From contig JACZJC010000064.1 in assembly GCA_014860745.1 (NCBI GenBank), positions 124,001 to 188,000 of the forward strand: a stretch of DNA of 64,000 nt. Reading direction: 5' to 3'. Within the stretch, counting starts at the first letter, position 1, and each line of letters begins with the position of its first letter. This document shows positions 42,954 through 52,527 of this stretch, in pieces. Source of the stretch: Anaerolineales bacterium (GTDB taxonomy: Bacteria > Chloroflexota > Anaerolineae > Anaerolineales > Villigracilaceae). The position numbers and the translations under genes are program-made. Under the pieces are notes generated by a model. It saw only the letters and a program-made list of their open reading frames with translations. It did no database searches and was not told the DNA's origin.

Positions 42954-43997
42954 ATGCAGTACAAACTCGCTCTCATCGGTTTCGGAAACGTTGCACGTGC
43001 TCTTGCAAAACTTCTTGTCCGCAAGCAGGATGTGCTCAAATCCAAATATGACATCACATTTTCATTCACCGGTATATCCACCGGCAGCCATGGATGTGCC
43101 GTCAACCCGAATGGACTTGATATTCAAAAAGCCCTCGATCTCGTCGAAAGCGGGCAATCCATCCACCCAATCTCCAGTTCTCCAGTCTCTAATTCTCTTT
43201 CTGTCATTCAACACTCCCAGGCCGACGTGATGTTCGAGAATTCCCCCGTCGATTACGAGACCGGCCAGCCTGCCATTGACCACGTCCGCGCAGCATTGAA
43301 TGCGGGGATGCACGTCAGCACAGCCAATAAAGGCACGGTTGTCCATGCCTATCAGGAGTTGATTTCGCTCGCCGCATCGAAACATAAAAAATTCATGTTC
43401 GAATCGACGGTGCTGGGCGGCACGCCGATCTTTTCCACATTTCGAGAAGCCATGCCCGCTGCGGAATTAACCTCCTTTAAAGGCATCATCAACGCCACCA
43501 CCAATATCATCCTCTCCCGCATGGAGGATGGAGAATCGTTCGACGAAGCCGTGAAATATTGTCAACGCATGGGAGTTGCCGAGACGGATCCCTCCGGCGA
43601 TGTGGATGGATGGGATGCGTCCATCAAGGTGGCCGCGCTTGCCACTGTTTTGATGGATACCCCGCTCAAACCCCAGCAGGTGGAACGCAGCGGCATTCGT
43701 GGAATCACCCCTGAAATGATCGCAAAGGCAAAGTCGGAAGGCAAACGTTACAAGCTGGTGGCTTCCGCCGAGCGGAAGGGAACGGCGATCAAGGCACGTG
43801 TAGCGCCTGAGCTTGTTGAGGCGTCCTCGCCGCTGTTTGGAATGATGGGTTCTTCCACCGGCTTAACCTTCCGCACGGATGTATTGCCCGACTACTCCAT
43901 CACCGTCACCGAGCGGGAAGGGATGAAAGGCGGACCCGTCGAAACAGCCTATGGTTTGTTCGCGGATTTTGTGAGCATAGCGAGTATTGTGAAATAG
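42954..43997 (+). CDS. Homoserine dehydrogenase
   Basis: 347 aa, the short form without the ACT regulatory domain. The N-terminus LALIGFGNVARALAKLL is the Rossmann loop. VSTANKGTVVHAYQEL and FESTVLGGTPIFSTFREA match the catalytic domain, as do INATTNIILSRMEDGESFDEAV and AETDPSGDVDGWDASIKVAALA, which holds the substrate-binding acidic residues. It makes homoserine for threonine, methionine and isoleucine. No aspartokinase or threonine gene is adjacent. Without ACT it is probably not feedback-inhibited in the usual manner. Confidence 0.9.
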   Translation: MQYKLALIGFGNVARALAKLLVRKQDVLKSKYDITFSFTGISTGSHGCAVNPNGLDIQKALDLVESGQSIHPISSSPVSNSLSVIQHSQADVMFENSPVDYETGQPAIDHVRAALNAGMHVSTANKGTVVHAYQELISLAASKHKKFMFESTVLGGTPIFSTFREAMPAAELTSFKGIINATTNIILSRMEDGESFDEAVKYCQRMGVAETDPSGDVDGWDASIKVAALATVLMDTPLKPQQVERSGIRGITPEMIAKAKSEGKRYKLVASAERKGTAIKARVAPELVEASSPLFGMMGSSTGLTFRTDVLPDYSITVTEREGMKGGPVETAYGLFADFVSIASIVK

Positions 43998-44032
43998 AGT
44001 AGGGGCGGGGTCACCCCACCCCTACATCATTT

Positions 44033-44380
44033 TTAAAACACCAATAACACCACCAACGCCAAAATGGCGGGGACGGCCTGAATATAAAATATCCGTTTGC
44101 TGACTGTGAACGCGCCGAAGATACCCGCGATGATGACACAGCTCAAGAAGAAGATTTTCACCGAGTCGCCTGCAAAAATTCCCCAGATCAAACCCGCAGC
44201 AAGGAAGCCGTTGTACAGTCCCTGATTCATGGCGAGGGTCTTCGACTGTTTGGCTTGCTCTTCCGTCATGCGGAAGGACTTCATCCCGCGCGGCTTGTCC
44301 CATTGGAACATTTCGAGGTAGAGAAAGTACAAGTGCAAGAGGGCGACGACACCGGTAAGAATATTCGCGATCAGTTCCAT
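44033..44380 (-). CDS. DUF1304 membrane protein
   Basis: 115 aa, four helices. The pattern LHLYFLYLEMFQWDKPRGMKSF (in sections) and NQGLYNGFLAAGLIWG is typical of DUF1304. Function unknown. A GGAGAAA site precedes the ATG. A degenerate TGTCAT repeat lies 36 bases upstream. It stands alone between homoserine dehydrogenase and radA. Confidence 0.85.
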   Translation of the reverse strand: MELIANILTGVVALLHLYFLYLEMFQWDKPRGMKSFRMTEEQAKQSKTLAMNQGLYNGFLAAGLIWGIFAGDSVKIFFLSCVIIAGIFGAFTVSKRIFYIQAVPAILALVVLLVF

Positions 44381-44416
44381 AATTTATTTTCTCCATATAA
44401 ATAATAAAGCAGGGGA

Positions 44417-44453
44417 GTACTTCGTCGGGAAAAGCGCCCGCCTCGCTATGACA
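44417..44453. repeat. Palindromic REP-like repeat, degenerate copy D
   Basis: About 37 bp, ACTTCGTCGGG to CCTCGCTATGACA, similar to the right half of copy A (3517-3612). Upstream of the DUF1304 gene on the reverse strand. Confidence 0.55.
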
Positions 44454-44478
44454 TGGCCGAAGTATAGCACGCTCGCAA

Positions 44479-44503
44479 AACAGAACAAAAATTCTGTTAT
44501 ACT
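44479..44503 (+). promoter_or_regulatory. Possible radA promoter with operator-like palindrome
   Basis: AACAGAA-6 nt-TTCTGTT (44479-44498) overlaps TATACT (44498-44503), a good -10. A matching -35 is poor. The GAAC-like palindrome could be a repressor site, for instance SOS-linked because radA follows; this is speculative. Confidence 0.35.
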
Positions 44504-44511
44504 GCCATTGA

Positions 44512-44565
44512 CCTCACCCAACCTCACCCCCGGCCCCTCTCCTTTTGCAGGAGAGGGGAGAGAAG
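44512..44565. repeat. Palindromic CCCCTCTCC/GGAGAGGGG element before radA
   Basis: CCTCACCCCCGGCCCCTCTCC followed by a short loop and GGAGAGGGGAG. Elements of this composition are scattered in related genomes. Here its right arm supplies the ribosome binding site of radA, so the hairpin could hide it. Confidence 0.6.
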
Positions 44566-46041
44566 ATGAACATGGCAAAAACAAAAACTCATACCCGATT
44601 TGTCTGTCAGCAATGCGGACGTGTCTCCGCTTCCTACATGGGCAAATGCCCGCAATGCAGCGCTTTCGACAGCATGGTGGAAGAAGTTGTCCACGATGAG
44701 CCTGTTGCGAAGGGCCCGGCAAATGTCCGGGGGTTGACTGGCCGTTCGATTCCGCATCCCATTTCTGAGATTGGGGGCGAAGCGGAAGATCGCATCCACC
44801 TGCCGATCGGCGAGTTTGCGCGAGTCCTTGGCGGCGGTATCGTGCCGGGTTCCATCATCCTCGTGGGCGGCGACCCGGGCATCGGTAAATCCACACTCCT
44901 GCTGCAAATGGCAATGGAGATGGCGGATAAAAAGCGCGTGCTGTATGTTTCGGGAGAGGAATCGGAACGGCAGATCAAGATGCGCGCGGTGCGTTTGGTG
45001 AACGGCGTAGGGGCACAGCGAGACGAACAAGCATCAAAGTCTTTAGATGGTTCCGCTGTGTCCCTAAATTTACCGAATAATCTTTTATTGGTGACGGAAA
45101 CGAATCTCGAAGTGATTCTGAACCATGTCCGCGATTCAAAGCCTGACCTGTTGATTGTTGACTCGATCCAGACAGTTTATTTGTCTGAATTGGATTCGTC
45201 GGCAGGCTCGGTCTCGCAGGTGCGCGAGTGTTCATCTCATCTGCGTGAGTTGGCGAAGTCGTCCGGGATTTCCGTGTTTATGATCGGGCATGTAACGAAG
45301 GACGGCGCGATCGCTGGTCCGCGTGTGCTCGAACATATTGTGGATACGGTCTTGTATTTGGAAGGTGACCGTTTTCAGGCATATCGTTTGCTGCGTTCGG
45401 TAAAGAATCGTTTCGGTGCGACTGCTGAAGTAGGCGTCTTTGAAATGCGCGAAGGTGGCCTTGTGGAAGTGACGAATCCATCTGAGGCGTTTCTTGCCGA
45501 GAGACTTGTGAACGCTGCCGGCTCTGCCATTGCAGTGACCATGGAAGGGACGCGTCCCATTCTTGTCGAAATTCAGGGGCTGACTTCCCCCACGCAATTT
45601 GGAAATGCGCGCCGCACTCCCAACGGTGTGGACTTCAATCGTCTGCTATTAATTACTGCGGTGCTCACCCGCCGCGTGGGTTTGAAACTCGCGGAGCATG
45701 ATGTCTTTGTCAATGTGGTCGGCGGTATTCAAATTGACGAGCCCGCCGCAGACCTTGCCATAGCCGCCGCCATCGCCTCTTCATGGAAGGATGTGCCTGT
45801 CCGTGCGGAAGCTGTGCTGATCGGTGAAATCGGTCTGGCTGGTGAATTGCGTATGCCGGGTCAAATGGTGGCGCGGCTGCGTGAAGCGCAAAAACTTGGC
45901 TTCAAAACAGCCATCGTCCCCAGGGCGATTCGCAGCCCCCATTCTGGGGGCATGGGCTCGGAATATCCCAAAGGGATCGAGATCATCGAAGTCCGCTCGC
46001 TGGATCAGGCTCTGGATGCGGCGTTGAAGAAGAGTAAATAG
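44566..46041 (+). CDS. radA: DNA repair protein RadA
   Basis: 491 aa. RadA/Sms helps branch migration in recombination repair. N-terminal zinc finger CQQCG-x10-CPQC (residues 14-31), RecA-type ATPase with Walker A GGDPGIGKST (Lys108), the RadA-specific KNRFG, and a C-terminal Lon-protease-like domain (VNVVGGIQIDEPAADLAIAAA). A second ATG lies two codons after the chosen start. The ribosome binding site is formed by the palindromic element upstream. Cytoplasmic. Confidence 0.93.
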   Translation: MNMAKTKTHTRFVCQQCGRVSASYMGKCPQCSAFDSMVEEVVHDEPVAKGPANVRGLTGRSIPHPISEIGGEAEDRIHLPIGEFARVLGGGIVPGSIILVGGDPGIGKSTLLLQMAMEMADKKRVLYVSGEESERQIKMRAVRLVNGVGAQRDEQASKSLDGSAVSLNLPNNLLLVTETNLEVILNHVRDSKPDLLIVDSIQTVYLSELDSSAGSVSQVRECSSHLRELAKSSGISVFMIGHVTKDGAIAGPRVLEHIVDTVLYLEGDRFQAYRLLRSVKNRFGATAEVGVFEMREGGLVEVTNPSEAFLAERLVNAAGSAIAVTMEGTRPILVEIQGLTSPTQFGNARRTPNGVDFNRLLLITAVLTRRVGLKLAEHDVFVNVVGGIQIDEPAADLAIAAAIASSWKDVPVRAEAVLIGEIGLAGELRMPGQMVARLREAQKLGFKTAIVPRAIRSPHSGGMGSEYPKGIEIIEVRSLDQALDAALKKSK

Positions 46042-46092
46042 TAATTGGTAATGGCGGTCGAGTACCGAGACCGCAAAATTTTGGAGGTAGTC

Positions 46093-46302
46093 ATGTGCCG
46101 AAGTATTAAGCCTTTGCGAAATATGGATCACCCCGTCACCGAGCAGGAGCTTCAGGAGGCGGCTTTGCAATATGTGCGGAAGGTCAGCGGATATCGAAAG
46201 CCTTCAAAAGCAAATGAGGAAGCCTTTCAACGCGCAGTGGATGAAGTGGCCCAGTCCACGCGCAGGATGTTGGGGGTTCTGGCAGGAAAATCAGGAAAGT
46301 AA
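46093..46302 (+). CDS. DUF2277-family protein
   Basis: 69 aa. MCRSIKPLRNMDHPVTEQEL and QYVRKVSGYRKPSKAN are the conserved DUF2277 pattern; the protein ends TRRMLGVLAG. The start was placed at MCRSIKPL because the family begins there and GGAGG precedes it. Function unknown. It lies 51 bases after radA. Confidence 0.85.
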   Translation: MCRSIKPLRNMDHPVTEQELQEAALQYVRKVSGYRKPSKANEEAFQRAVDEVAQSTRRMLGVLAGKSGK

Positions 46303-46356
46303 ATGCTATACTTGGTGTATATTATTGAGTAGTAGTATAAAACTAGGGAGAAGGTC

Positions 46357-47271
46357 ATGACAATACCTGATTACCAATCCTTGATGTTGCCGTTATTGAG
46401 ATTGACAAGTAATAGTAAAGAGCATTCCCTCAAAGACGCAACTAGTGAGTTAGCAAAGGATTTTGGCTTATCGGAAGTTGAATTAGCTGAAATGCTTCCC
46501 AGTGCTCGGAAAACGAGGTTTTATGACCGAGTCGGATGGGCAGGAACCTATTTACGTAAAGCTGGTCTACTGTCTGCTCCTCGACGTGGATGGTTCCAAA
46601 TAACTCAACGGGGATTGGACGTGCTTGAAAATCCACCCAATCGGATTACAGTTAGTTTCCTTGAACAATATGATGAATTTGTACAATTCCGGGAGCGGCG
46701 CGAGAAAACCTCCGACAACAGAAACAATATCCCACTTTCGGATATTGAACCGCAAACGCCGGAAGAAGCGATTGAGTCTGCTTATTTAAACATTAGACAA
46801 AGTCTTACTGATGAGATTTTACAAACTGTGAAGAATTGTTCCCCGGCATTTTTTGAGCAATTGGTCGTGGATGTTCTTGTGAAAATGGGATATGGCGGTA
46901 CTCGCAAAGATGCAGGAAAAGCGATTGGAAGAAGCGGTGACGATGGAATTGATGGGATTATTAATGAAGATAGACTTGGTTTGGATGTAATTTATATTCA
47001 AGCCAAAAGATGGGAAAATCCAGTCGGCCGACCTGAGATTCAAAAGTTTGCAGGCGCACTTCAAGGCCAACGCGCGAAAAAAGGGATTTTTATAACCACA
47101 TCTATATTTACGAAAGATGCCCAGGAATTTGCATCTCGAATAGACAGCAAAATCACTCTTGTTGATGGAGAAACTTTGAGCCAGCTGATGATTGATTACA
47201 ATGTGGGTGTGAATTTGGTTGCCTCCTACGAGTTAAAACGTATCGACTCGGATTATTTTGTTGAAGAATAA
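46357..47271 (+). CDS. mrr: Mrr-type restriction endonuclease
   Basis: 304 aa. N-terminal winged-helix domain (LLRLTSNSKEHSLKDAT to GWFQITQRGLDVL), a linker, and a C-terminal Mrr_cat PD-(D/E)xK nuclease: FFEQLVVDVLVKMGYGG, GRSGDDGIDGIINED (catalytic Asp) and VIYIQAKRWENPVGRPEIQKF (QxK). The full length and motifs look intact. Mrr cuts methylated or otherwise modified DNA. No methyltransferase or specificity gene is present, which fits a type IV enzyme. The gene is richer in A/T than its neighbours, consistent with acquisition by transfer. Confidence 0.88.
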   Translation: MTIPDYQSLMLPLLRLTSNSKEHSLKDATSELAKDFGLSEVELAEMLPSARKTRFYDRVGWAGTYLRKAGLLSAPRRGWFQITQRGLDVLENPPNRITVSFLEQYDEFVQFRERREKTSDNRNNIPLSDIEPQTPEEAIESAYLNIRQSLTDEILQTVKNCSPAFFEQLVVDVLVKMGYGGTRKDAGKAIGRSGDDGIDGIINEDRLGLDVIYIQAKRWENPVGRPEIQKFAGALQGQRAKKGIFITTSIFTKDAQEFASRIDSKITLVDGETLSQLMIDYNVGVNLVASYELKRIDSDYFVEE

Positions 47272-47345
47272 TTTCCGTACTTTTGCAACCACCTTCCACT
47301 TTCCATCGTATACCTTCTCAGACATTACCTGAGGAGGTTTTTCTT

Positions 47346-48194
47346 ATGGTACGAAAACTAATCATATTTATCGCGATACTCGCGTTGACCACCCTGGCCT
47401 GCGGCTTCAATATTGACCTGCCCCAGCGGCAGCAGCCCGGCCCCGAAGTTGTGGACGATATCAATGTGCCCTATCCCAGTGCGGACGAAGTCAACCTGAA
47501 GCTTTCCTTTGGCGCAGGGGAAATGACCCTCTCCCCCGGCGGGAGCGCACTGGTGGACGGCACAGCTGCCTACAATTACACCGAATTCAAGCCCGAGATC
47601 GTCAAGGATGGCGGCGATGTCCAGGTCAGAATGGGGGACGGGGATGTGAACTTCCTCCCATCCATGGATGACCTCAAGAACGAATGGGATTTCAAATTGG
47701 GTGAAAAACCAATGAATCTGACAGTTGAGTCCGGTGCGTACGATGGGAGCTTCGAATTTGGCGGACTCGCACTCACCAGCCTCACCATCAAAGACGGCGC
47801 GGCCAATGTGAACCTGGCATTCTCCGAACCCAACCAGGCCGAAATGGATGTCTTCACCTATTCCACAGGCGCATCCGATGTCAAAATGGAAGGCCTTGCC
47901 AACGCCAACTTCAGCATCTTCGACTTTTCGTCCGGCGCGGGCAACTATACCCTCGATTTCTCCGGTGAACTTCAGCGCGACGCCTCGATCAAAATCGAAA
48001 CCGGGTTCAGCAACCTGATCATTATCGTCCCCGAAGGAGTAAACGCAGTGGCCACAGTGGAGAGCGGTGTATCGAATGTTAACGCAGGCTCAGGCTGGGG
48101 TCAGAGCGGAGGAACCTACAAACAAAAAGGGGAAGGCTACACTCTTACCTTTGTCATCGAAATGGGGGCGGGCAACCTCACCCTTACCAAATAA
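47346..48194 (+). CDS. Lipoprotein with toast-rack/DUF4097-like beta domain
   Basis: 282 aa. The start MVRKLIIF follows GAGGAGG. Signal peptide with lipobox LTTLAC (Cys19). The mature region has EVNLKLSFGAGEMTLSPGG and a long run of short beta strands, ending GYTLTFVIEMGAGNLTLTK, similar to the toast-rack/DUF2154 domains of LiaF-like envelope proteins. It probably senses or stabilises the envelope on the outer face. There is no adjacent sensor kinase. A strong terminator follows. Confidence 0.75.
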   Translation: MVRKLIIFIAILALTTLACGFNIDLPQRQQPGPEVVDDINVPYPSADEVNLKLSFGAGEMTLSPGGSALVDGTAAYNYTEFKPEIVKDGGDVQVRMGDGDVNFLPSMDDLKNEWDFKLGEKPMNLTVESGAYDGSFEFGGLALTSLTIKDGAANVNLAFSEPNQAEMDVFTYSTGASDVKMEGLANANFSIFDFSSGAGNYTLDFSGELQRDASIKIETGFSNLIIIVPEGVNAVATVESGVSNVNAGSGWGQSGGTYKQKGEGYTLTFVIEMGAGNLTLTK

Positions 48195-48220
48195 CCCAAC
48201 ACTGCACCATCACGCTTTAT

Positions 48221-48267
48221 AAACCATGCATCCCGTAATTTGTAATAAGGGATGCATGGTTTTTTTC
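48221..48267 (+). terminator. Intrinsic terminator after the toast-rack lipoprotein gene
   Basis: 14-bp perfect stem AAACCATGCATCCC / GGGATGCATGGTTT with a 14-nt loop, followed by five further T's. Confidence 0.88.
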
Positions 48268-48373
48268 AACTACCAGCAAAATCGCCCTTATAATTCAGAG
48301 TAAAAGGTCATAATTCATCTATGACCTCTATCACTTGCCTTGAAGTAGATTGCGCAATAAAATCGTGATTGTC

Positions 48374-48386
48374 GGTAAAGTTTACC
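48374..48386 (+). promoter_or_regulatory. Operator-like palindrome upstream of the Rrf2 gene
   Basis: Perfect GGTAAA-G-TTTACC, 19 bases before the regulator ATG, followed by TATTTT as a possible -10. It is a candidate autoregulatory site. Confidence 0.5.
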
Positions 48387-48405
48387 TATTTTAAGTGAGG
48401 TTCGA

Positions 48406-48819
48406 ATGCAGATCACCCGTCAGGCAGATTACGCCGTCCGTGCCGTGCTCCATCTTGCGCGCACAGGCGATCAACGCACCGCAACAAGCGCAATTGCAGA
48501 GGAACAGCGCATTCCTCCGTCCTTCCTTGCGAAGATCGTTTCGCAGTTATCCATTGCAGGGCTCCTGCATACATCGCGGGGGGCCCGCGGCGGTGTCACC
48601 CTTGCCCGCGTTCCAAAAGAGATCACCCTGTTGGAGGTCATCGAAGCCATCGACGGCCCCATCCAGCTCAATGAATGTGTCAGCGATTCCAGCGCCTGCG
48701 CCTTCGATTCCGATTGCCCCCTCCGCCCCGTCTGGTGTGAAGCGCAGGAGGAATTGGTCAACCGGCTGAAAGGCACCAACTTTGCCGATATGATCGCAAA
48801 GGGACAGGTTCCCGTTTAG
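48406..48819 (+). CDS. Rrf2-family transcriptional regulator with cysteine cluster
   Basis: 137 aa. N-terminal winged helix (MQITRQADYAVRAVLHLA, then FLAKIVSQLSIAGLLHTSRGARGGV, the family recognition and wing). C-terminal cysteines 91, 98, 104 and 111 lie in the region that binds a 2Fe-2S or other cluster in IscR (Cys92, 98, 104). It may sense iron-sulfur status, NO or redox. No isc or suf gene is nearby, so it may act only on itself or on distant genes. A GGTAAA palindrome precedes it. Confidence 0.87.
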   Translation: MQITRQADYAVRAVLHLARTGDQRTATSAIAEEQRIPPSFLAKIVSQLSIAGLLHTSRGARGGVTLARVPKEITLLEVIEAIDGPIQLNECVSDSSACAFDSDCPLRPVWCEAQEELVNRLKGTNFADMIAKGQVPV

Positions 48820-48846
48820 GGGTTCATAAAAAACACGAATTCAGGA

Positions 48847-48882
48847 AAGCCTCTCGGCTATAATTGCCGCGAGGCTTTTTTT
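48847..48882 (+). terminator. Intrinsic terminator after the Rrf2 gene
   Basis: AAGCCTC / GAGGCTT outer stem with inner CGGC / GCCG, followed by TTTTT. Confidence 0.85.
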
Positions 48883-48907
48883 CATATCAATCCGAAGGAT
48901 GGAAACC

Positions 48908-49756
48908 ATGAACATTCGACGAGCAATGCTTGCCGCGCTGACCGTGTTGACGGCGGCCCTGGCATGTGTCGTGCCTGGACTTCCCAGCGCTTCACAGCCC
49001 GCGCCGACAGTGGATACCCGGCTCGAAATTATGGTGGCTGAAACAGTTTCCGCCGCCCTTGCACAGACTCAACAATCCGTGCCTACGCCAACCCTCCCTC
49101 CCACGTCCACATCCACGCCTACGGCCACGGTCAGCCCCACTCCCGAAACGAATTCCTCCGCAAGCTCTCTCACCAAGTTGGATGATGGCTCCACCTATTT
49201 TGCAGACTCCCTTGTGGAATTCGAGATTACCATTCCAGCAGGCTGGCTGGCAGTCCGCATCAACCAGCAGGAATATCTGGATGCATGGCTTCTACCTGAA
49301 CTGGCGAACCCGGCCTTGCAGCGTTCGCTGGGCAGCATCGAAAACCTGGACCCAACTGAATTGCGTCTCTTTGTCCTCGATATTCAGGAAGGGCATACCG
49401 AGATCGACTTTGTGACCAATATCAATTTCTATTGGGATAAATCAAGCGACTTGTCGCTGGAAAACGACGAAGACTTGAAAGCCGAAGCCGCCACTCTGCC
49501 GCAAGCCCTGCCCGGCCTGGAAGTAACCGCAACGGAAATTTCGGCAACCTCGCTTGGGATTCCCGTGGGAAGTATCACCTCCAAAACCCCGGTTACAACG
49601 TTGGGTGGAGTCAACCTTGAGATTTTCCAAAAACAGGTCTTTGTAAAAGTTGGGGAAGGTGTCTTGATTATTACGCTTTCCACCACCGAGGAATTGAAAC
49701 AGGCCACCCTTTCCCAGTTTGACGCAGCAATCGATACCATGGCGGTTGGAAAATAG
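48908..49756 (+). CDS. Hypothetical lipoprotein with PsbP-like or lipid-binding beta domain
   Basis: 282 aa. Start MNIRRAML with a better-spaced site than the ATG nine bases upstream. Signal peptide with lipobox TAALAC (Cys20), a Pro/Thr/Ser linker (about 60-90), then a beta-rich domain beginning STYFADSLVEFEITIPAGW. This opening is common in PsbP/MOG1-like stress-related lipoproteins, but no family can be named with confidence. It is followed closely by urocanase, which is unrelated in type. Confidence 0.65.
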   Translation: MNIRRAMLAALTVLTAALACVVPGLPSASQPAPTVDTRLEIMVAETVSAALAQTQQSVPTPTLPPTSTSTPTATVSPTPETNSSASSLTKLDDGSTYFADSLVEFEITIPAGWLAVRINQQEYLDAWLLPELANPALQRSLGSIENLDPTELRLFVLDIQEGHTEIDFVTNINFYWDKSSDLSLENDEDLKAEAATLPQALPGLEVTATEISATSLGIPVGSITSKTPVTTLGGVNLEIFQKQVFVKVGEGVLIITLSTTEELKQATLSQFDAAIDTMAVGK

Positions 49757-49786
49757 CGAATAAAATCTCAAGAGGAGTAATCTTCC

Positions 49787-51448
49787 ATGTCCATCCCTCG
49801 CATCATCCGTGCCCCGCGCGGCACCCAACTCACGTGCAGGAACTGGCTCAGTGAAGCCGCCTACCGCATGATCCAAAACAACCTCGACCCCGAAGTGGCC
49901 GAGAAGCCCGAAGACCTCGTTGTATACGGCGGGCGCGGCAAAGCCGCCCGCAACTGGGAATCCTTCGAGGCCATTCTCGAATCGCTCAAGAATCTCGAAG
50001 AAGATGAAACCCTGCTGGTGCAATCGGGCAAACCGGTTGTGATCTTCAAAAGCCACAAGGATGCGCCCAGGGTTTTAATTGCGAATTCGAACATCGTTCC
50101 GCATTGGGCCACCTGGGAAAAATTTGACGAACTGGATAAAAAGGGACTTATCATGTACGGACAGATGACCGCCGGTTCGTGGATCTACATTGGCACGCAG
50201 GGAATTTTGCAAGGCACATACGAAACCTTCGGCGCGCTTGCCAAACTCAAGGGCTGGGGCTCTTTGAAAGGCAAATTCGTGCTCACGGCTGGTTTGGGCG
50301 GAATGGGCGGCGCACAGCCTTTATCCATTACGATGAATGAAGGCGTGGGATTGATCGTTGAAGTGGACCCCGAACGCGCCGAACGCCGCCGCGCCATCGG
50401 CTATGTAGATATGGTGGTGGATAATCTCGAAGAAGCGATGACCCTTGTGGAGGAGAACGTCAAAAATAAAACGCCGCGCTCCATCGGCCTCATCGGCAAT
50501 GCGGCAGATGTGTATGACGAACTTGCGAAACGCGGAGTCATTCCCGATGTGGTCACAGACCAGACCTCGGCGCATGAAGCCTTGTTCTATGTGCCGTCCG
50601 GTTTGTCCGTCACCGCGGCGAATGAAATGCGAAGAACGGATCCCGATAAATATAAGAAAATGGCAATGGACTCCATGTCCACGCATGTGAAAGCGATGCT
50701 CGCATTCCAGCGCGCGGGCGCGGAAGTATTCGATTACGGTAACAATATCCGTCAGCAGGCGTACAATAACGGGGTGAGTGACGCCTTTGAATTTCCCGGT
50801 TTCGTGCCCGCTTATATCCGGCCTTTATTTTGCGAAGGCAAGGGACCGTTTCGCTGGGTGGCGCTTTCCGGGGACGAGGAAGATATTTACACCACTGACC
50901 GCGCCATCATGGAACTCTTCCCTGAAGATGCGCATCTCCATCGCTGGCTGAAAATGGCCAGGGAAAAGGTCCCGTTTCAGGGCTTGCCCTCGCGCATTTG
51001 CTGGCTTGGATATGGCGAGCGCGCCAAGGCCGGCTTGATGTTCAACGAACTCGTTGCCAGCGGAAAAGTGAAAGCGCCCATCGTTATTGGCCGCGACCAT
51101 TTGGATTCAGGTTCCGTCGCTTCGCCGAACCGTGAGACCGAAGCCATGAAGGACGGCTCGGATGCCATCTCCGATTGGGCGATATTGAATGCGATGATCA
51201 ACGCAGTTGGCGGCGCAACCTGGGTATCGTTCCATCACGGCGGCGGAGTGGGCATGGGCTACAGCCAGCATGCAGGCCAGGTCATTGTTGCGGATGGGAC
51301 TCCGGAAGCCGCCGTCAGATTGGAGAGAGTCCTTACCACAGACCCAGGCATGGGCGTGGTCCGACACGCTGATGCGGGGTATGAAATTGCCATTGAAGCG
51401 GCGAAACGTCACGGGTTGAAAATGCCAATGCTGGAGAGATCATCCTGA
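49787..51448 (+). CDS. hutU: Urocanate hydratase
   Basis: 553 aa, the normal length. Adds water to urocanate in histidine breakdown using tightly bound NAD+. Conserved stretches: [45 protein letters not shown] (NAD+ loop), DQTSAHE, and [14 protein letters not shown] with the catalytic Cys405. [14 protein letters not shown] near the end is also typical. No other hut gene (hutH, hutI, hutG) is in the window. The following lipoprotein gene starts inside its stop codon. Confidence 0.93.
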   Translation: MSIPRIIRAPRGTQLTCRNWLSEAAYRMIQNNLDPEVAEKPEDLVVYGGRGKAARNWESFEAILESLKNLEEDETLLVQSGKPVVIFKSHKDAPRVLIANSNIVPHWATWEKFDELDKKGLIMYGQMTAGSWIYIGTQGILQGTYETFGALAKLKGWGSLKGKFVLTAGLGGMGGAQPLSITMNEGVGLIVEVDPERAERRRAIGYVDMVVDNLEEAMTLVEENVKNKTPRSIGLIGNAADVYDELAKRGVIPDVVTDQTSAHEALFYVPSGLSVTAANEMRRTDPDKYKKMAMDSMSTHVKAMLAFQRAGAEVFDYGNNIRQQAYNNGVSDAFEFPGFVPAYIRPLFCEGKGPFRWVALSGDEEDIYTTDRAIMELFPEDAHLHRWLKMAREKVPFQGLPSRICWLGYGERAKAGLMFNELVASGKVKAPIVIGRDHLDSGSVASPNRETEAMKDGSDAISDWAILNAMINAVGGATWVSFHHGGGVGMGYSQHAGQVIVADGTPEAAVRLERVLTTDPGMGVVRHADAGYEIAIEAAKRHGLKMPMLERSS

Positions 51449-52527
51449 ACCGCTTTTTATTTTGCTTGACGGTTTTCTTTTTGGCTGGCACCCTCCTGCT
51501 GGGAGGATGTGCGCCCGCCCCGGATATTTGGGGTAATTCACTGCCGCCCGCGCCGCAGGTGACCTCCATTTATTATCGGACGGAGACGCCCGCGGCCACG
51601 TTTACTCTCCTGCCGACGACGACCCTGCTTCCAACGAAAACGTTCACCCCTACCCGAACACCCATCCCAACCACTACGATCACCCCGACGCCTTCGTTCA
51701 AGAGTATCAAACGCGTATTGATCGTCAGTTTTGACGGCCTGCGTCCCGACGCGATTGCCGCCGCGCCGATGGAGAACCTGCAGAAACTGGCGGATGGCGG
51801 CGCGTACTCGTTTACCTCGGACCGAACCATAGCCTACCCTGCCACATCACCCAGCCATGCCTCGATGCTTTCCGGCCTGTGCATGGAAGATCATGGTGTC
51901 ATCTACAACAAATATTTCATGTACATGGGTTATTCCAAGGGTGTGGATATTTTCGACCTGGCCCACGAAGCCGGCCTGCGCACGGTGATGATCGTCAGCA
52001 AGGATAAACTGCGGCAGATGGCGGAGCCCGAAACCACGGATGTGTTTGAAATCGCATACGGCGAACCTGCCATTGTGCGCGCGGTCCTGCCGCAGATCGA
52101 TGAAGGCTTTGGCTTGATGTTCATCCACTTTGCCGGCGCGGATAATCGCGGGCACAAATATGGATGGATGTCCGGCGAATACCTCAAGATTTTGCGCGAT
52201 GGCGACGAGGCGTTTGGCGAAATCCTGAAGTCGCTTGAGGAAAATAAATTGCTCGATTCCACGCTGATCATTATCACTGCCGATCATGGCGGGCACGATA
52301 AGAATCACATCGGCCTCATCATCGAAGATTATCGCATCCCGTTTATCGCTTATGGCCCGGGCGTGGTGCAAAAGGAATTGACCCTGCCCATGTATACAAT
52401 GGATACCGCCGCAACTGCGGCCTACGCACTGGGCCTGCCTCTTCAACCGGATTGGGATGGCATCCCTGTGTATGAAGCCTTCGGTTTCCCGCAGATTGCC
52501 ACCCATGAAAAAGACCCCTGCAAATAA
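51445..52527 (+). CDS. Type I phosphodiesterase/nucleotide pyrophosphatase-like lipoprotein, first of a pair
   Basis: 360 aa if translation begins at CTG 51445, which overlaps the urocanase stop and lies six bases after GGAGAG; that gives a signal peptide with an Arg ([12 protein letters not shown]) and lipobox LLGGC. TTG 51466 is the alternative but lacks a positive charge. After a Thr/Pro linker comes an alkaline-phosphatase-superfamily domain: [16 protein letters not shown] (metal Asp), [17 protein letters not shown] (nucleophile Thr/Ser region), and [13 protein letters not shown] (metal Asp-His). It hydrolyses phosphodiesters or phosphomonoesters outside the cell. Paralogue follows directly. 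Confidence 0.83.
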   Translation: MNRFLFCLTVFFLAGTLLLGGCAPAPDIWGNSLPPAPQVTSIYYRTETPAATFTLLPTTTLLPTKTFTPTRTPIPTTTITPTPSFKSIKRVLIVSFDGLRPDAIAAAPMENLQKLADGGAYSFTSDRTIAYPATSPSHASMLSGLCMEDHGVIYNKYFMYMGYSKGVDIFDLAHEAGLRTVMIVSKDKLRQMAEPETTDVFEIAYGEPAIVRAVLPQIDEGFGLMFIHFAGADNRGHKYGWMSGEYLKILRDGDEAFGEILKSLEENKLLDSTLIIITADHGGHDKNHIGLIIEDYRIPFIAYGPGVVQKELTLPMYTMDTAATAAYALGLPLQPDWDGIPVYEAFGFPQIATHEKDPCK

